A stretch of 42,040 nt of DNA from Candidatus Nitrosopumilus sp. (lineage in GTDB: Archaea; Thermoproteota; Nitrososphaeria; Nitrososphaerales; Nitrosopumilaceae): the NCBI GenBank assembly GCA_029263475.1, contig JAJCXK010000040.1:1-42040 (forward strand), written 5' to 3'. A model generated the notes under the pieces. It worked only from the letters and a program-made list of their open reading frames with translations. It did no database searches and had not been told where the DNA came from. The position numbers and the translations under genes were made by a program. Shown piece by piece: positions 40,116 to 42,040 of this stretch (its first letter is position 1; each line of letters opens with the position of its first letter).

Positions 40116-40313
40116 TCAAACATCAGATAATTCCAAATGTATATAAAATATTTTTTCATATGCTTTCATTCTTTCTGCAAACCTTGCTTCTTTATTGATT
40201 GGATTACATTTCATGCATGAATTTGCAGTTCCAGATTCAATTTCATTAATCGATTCAAAAAAGGAAGTGCAGTCTATTTTGGAGATCATGTTACAAATAC
40301 CACCGGATGACAT
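40116..40313 (-). CDS. hypothetical protein, 65 aa, one CxxC
   Basis: Contains CMKC (residues 33-36) followed by a charged helix (NKEARFAERMKAYEKIFYIH). With Cys7 and Cys15 upstream, a zinc site is possible. Family unknown. It follows the 75-residue gene on the same strand after 83 bp. Codon usage is like the neighbours. Confidence 0.5.
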   Translation of the reverse strand: MSSGGICNMISKIDCTSFFESINEIESGTANSCMKCNPINKEARFAERMKAYEKIFYIHLELSDV

Positions 40314-40396
40314 TCCACTTTCAACACACCTCTACAATCAAGATAAATTCCAATTTTGATTGCAGAAGCAACGAGAAGAACAATTTGATTCACTTG

Positions 40397-40624
40397 TCAT
40401 TGTATCTCAATTTCCATCACAGTTTGATCATAATAATCAGAGAATTGTTCGCCGGGTCGCTTACCTTTTTTCATTTCTTCTTGAAGTTTTTTAATAAATT
40501 CCTCAGCCTTTTCACGGGTTGAAAATATTCGGATGGTTCCATCAATGTAACCATCATTTCCATGATATCCATCAACCACGACATAACATATTTTGCCTTC
40601 TGTCATCTCAACGAATTCCCACAT
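40397..40624 (-). CDS. hypothetical protein, 75 aa
   Basis: Small soluble protein with a beta-hairpin-like first half (GKICYVVVDGYHGNDGYID, GTIRIFST) and a charged helix (REKAEEFIKKLQEEMKKG). This resembles small alpha/beta proteins of thaumarchaea without known function. ATG 40624 or 40606 could start it; I keep the longer. Not linked to trpA, which ends 133 bp away. Confidence 0.65.
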   Translation of the reverse strand: MWEFVEMTEGKICYVVVDGYHGNDGYIDGTIRIFSTREKAEEFIKKLQEEMKKGKRPGEQFSDYYDQTVMEIEIQ

Positions 40625-40757
40625 TTTCTGTATTACTGAGTATGATCACTGATCTCGCCACGACATGCTGGCATTCATTTTCACCATTCATTTTCAAACT
40701 TGTAACCACTTTTACATTAGAAGTATTTTACCATTCTTAGACGCTTCTGACAGTTCT

Positions 40758-41558
40758 TTAGATTTTTGTTTGTTTTTTCAGACTTTTTGTAAATGACATT
40801 ATTTTTGCTTCAAGTTGATTTTGAGATGTTTTTTCAATTAACTTCAGATATGCACTCCCCACAATCACCGCATCAGCTCCAGCTTTGACATACGTCTTGA
40901 CATCCTCAGGAGTTGAGACTCCAAACCCTATTCCTATTGGAATTTTACCTTTTGTTTGTTTTTTGACCTCTTTAATCGCCTTTAATGTATAATTTTTAAT
41001 TCCAGCTTTGATTCCCGTCGTGCCAAAAACTGCTACAAGGTATAAAAATCCTGTAGATACACTTGAAATTTTTTGTATCCGGGTTTTACTGGTATTTGGA
41101 GATATCAAAAAAATGGTATCGGATTTACTTTTAGATGCTTCAAGGTATTCTTCGGATTCTTCTACGGACATGTCAGGTAGAATGAATCCATCTATTCCAA
41201 CTTTTTTTGCATCCGAGATAAATTTTGAATATCCCTTGTTATACAAAATATTGGTATATGTCATCAGTATCAGCGGAATATCAGTTTCCTTTCTAATCTT
41301 TTCCACGATTTTGAAAAAGCTACTAATGTTGGTTCCATTTCCCAGAGAAACAGTACTGGCATTTTGAATTACGGGGCCATCAGCTAAAGGATCTGAGAAT
41401 GGGAATCCCAGTTCTATGATATCAACTCCCCCTTTCACCAGCCCTCTTACAGTTGTTAATGTTGATTTTTCATTTGGAAATCCAGTCATGATGTATGCAA
41501 TCAATGCTTTTTCATTTTTTTCTTCTAATTCTGCAAACTTTTCTTCAATTCTAGACAT
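40758..41558 (-). CDS. trpA: tryptophan synthase alpha chain
   Basis: Cleaves indole-3-glycerol phosphate to indole and glyceraldehyde 3-phosphate; indole is passed to TrpB. 266 residues with catalytic Glu49 and Asp60 in IIELGFPFSDPLADGP, the same numbering as E. coli TrpA, and the typical LPDMSVEES and GFGVSTPED phosphate-binding loops. No trpB or other trp gene lies in the window on either side: 220 bp separate it from the divergent plastocyanin gene, and the genes downstream are unrelated. It appears to be separated from the rest of the pathway. Confidence 0.96.
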   Translation of the reverse strand: MSRIEEKFAELEEKNEKALIAYIMTGFPNEKSTLTTVRGLVKGGVDIIELGFPFSDPLADGPVIQNASTVSLGNGTNISSFFKIVEKIRKETDIPLILMTYTNILYNKGYSKFISDAKKVGIDGFILPDMSVEESEEYLEASKSKSDTIFLISPNTSKTRIQKISSVSTGFLYLVAVFGTTGIKAGIKNYTLKAIKEVKKQTKGKIPIGIGFGVSTPEDVKTYVKAGADAVIVGSAYLKLIEKTSQNQLEAKIMSFTKSLKKQTKI

Positions 41559-41749
41559 TTACTAACTATGTGACGCTACATTGTCTATTCAATAAAAACT
41601 GTCTTAGATTTCACATACATCCTCCACTCCCAATATCCGCCATCAAGTGTATTGGAAGATTTTTCAAATGGCCATACGGTAAAAATTCACTCTCAATTTT
41701 TTTAAAAAGATTCAAAAACTGGAATTATATCGCATTTACTCAAAAAGTT

Positions 41750-41758
41750 TTTTATAAT
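41750..41758 (+). promoter_or_regulatory. TATA box of plastocyanin-like gene
   Basis: TTTTATAAT is centred 25-26 bp before the ATG at 41780, typical leaderless spacing; it suggests a well-expressed gene. Confidence 0.55.
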
Positions 41759-41779
41759 TACCCAAGATAGTTGATCTTA

Positions 41780-42040
41780 ATGAAAATAACGACACATATG
41801 ATGACGTTATCGATTCTTTCAGTAGCAGTGCTTGGTCTAATGACCATGGCGCCGGCTGCTTTTGCAGATCATTCAGAAGTCACAATTGAGGCGGCCCAGG
41901 GTTCTGGTGCCCCAGGTTGTGAGGAGACAGCAGACGGATGCTACTTACCAACTACAGCCACAGTGGACGTAGGCGGAGTCGTGATCATGTCAAACACCGA
42001 CAGCGCGGCACACACGTTCACATCCGGAACGCCTGACGGC
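41780..42040 (+). CDS. secreted plastocyanin-like cupredoxin (3' end cut by window)
   Basis: The first 87 residues of a small blue-copper-type protein. A signal peptide (ending APAAFA at about residue 31) is followed by the beta-sandwich start VTIEAAQGSG, two cysteines (CEETADGC) and the N-terminal copper ligand His in SAAHTFTSG. The remaining ligands (Cys, His, Met) would lie beyond the window. Ammonia-oxidising archaea encode many such proteins, thought to carry electrons in place of cytochrome c. The reading frame is open to the end. Confidence 0.9.
   Translation, partial: MKITTHMMTLSILSVAVLGLMTMAPAAFADHSEVTIEAAQGSGAPGCEETADGCYLPTTATVDVGGVVIMSNTDSAAHTFTSGTPDG

Noticed and set aside
1..42040. 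tRNA, rRNA and CRISPR arrays
   Set aside because: I looked for T-loop consensus, CRISPR-like regularly spaced repeats and rRNA motifs in the gaps and found none; a covariance-model scan (tRNAscan-SE, Rfam) would settle this.
1..42040. Insertion sequences, integrases or attachment sites
   Set aside because: No transposase or integrase motif is visible; only the inverted repeats at 3017-3064 and 13183-13387 hint at past mobile elements.

Overview
The window looks like a stretch of chromosome from a marine ammonia-oxidising archaeon of the Nitrosopumilus type (Thaumarchaeota/Nitrososphaerota). The grounds are: AT-rich DNA; an archaeal information-processing set (family-B DNA polymerase with a C-terminal PIP box, Hef-type helicase, Alba, RpoK/Rpb6, ribosomal proteins S25e and S26e, archaeal ThrRS, deoxyhypusine synthase); a stand-alone 92-residue parvulin of the kind known from Nitrosopumilus and Cenarchaeum; methylmalonyl-CoA epimerase, used in the 3-hydroxypropionate/4-hydroxybutyrate cycle; and a secreted plastocyanin-like protein cut by the right edge. 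Many genes have a TATA box about 25-28 bp before the start codon, which implies leaderless mRNAs. I used this spacing to choose several starts.

Layout. 1-4190 is accessory-like: a Cas4/RecB-type Fe-S nuclease, several very small proteins, methylmalonyl-CoA epimerase, a zinc-ribbon membrane protein, a possible PD-(D/E)XK protein beside a long inverted repeat, and an HTH-CBS regulator. 4494-11330 is a minus-strand block: dCMP deaminase, PolB, a SemiSWEET-like protein, triosephosphate isomerase and pyruvate phosphate dikinase. 11595-13521 is again accessory: a protein with a paralogue elsewhere in the window, a HEPN-domain candidate, two small proteins, and a gene-free stretch packed with nested inverted repeats. 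13522-19135 holds the Hef helicase, parvulin, a flavin-binding-type protein, a DUF2203 protein, an O-methyltransferase, a YkgJ cysteine-cluster protein and small unknowns. 19161-22658 holds a UbiA prenyltransferase, several tiny zinc-binding or membrane proteins and a secreted coiled-coil protein.

22858-30432 holds an aldo/keto reductase, the second member of the paralogue pair, a YHS-domain mini-protein, a glutaminase-less asparagine-synthetase-like protein, an HTH regulator, Alba, RpoK with an acidic N-terminal extension, a cyclophilin-like protein, S25e, deoxyhypusine synthase and a pentapeptide-repeat protein. 30604-42040 holds ThrRS, a membrane-anchored PQQ-type sugar dehydrogenase, agmatinase, a CDP-alcohol phosphatidyltransferase, S26e, a PfkB kinase, an unusual NAD kinase fused to a winged helix, CTP synthase, TrpA and the plastocyanin fragment.

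Connections. PPDK and TIM belong to gluconeogenesis, and the epimerase to carbon fixation. Agmatinase and deoxyhypusine synthase are two ends of a polyamine-to-hypusine route. The deaminase, PolB and CTP synthase belong to nucleotide supply and replication. Genes are very tightly packed: several convergent pairs overlap at their stop codons and two co-directional pairs overlap through a TTGA. I saw no rRNA, tRNA, CRISPR array, transposase or integrase. The most interesting unexplained items are the nested inverted-repeat region at 13183-13387, the HEPN candidate, the NAD kinase-winged helix fusion, the glutaminase-less AsnB-like protein with a zinc ribbon, and the large number of very short cysteine-rich proteins.
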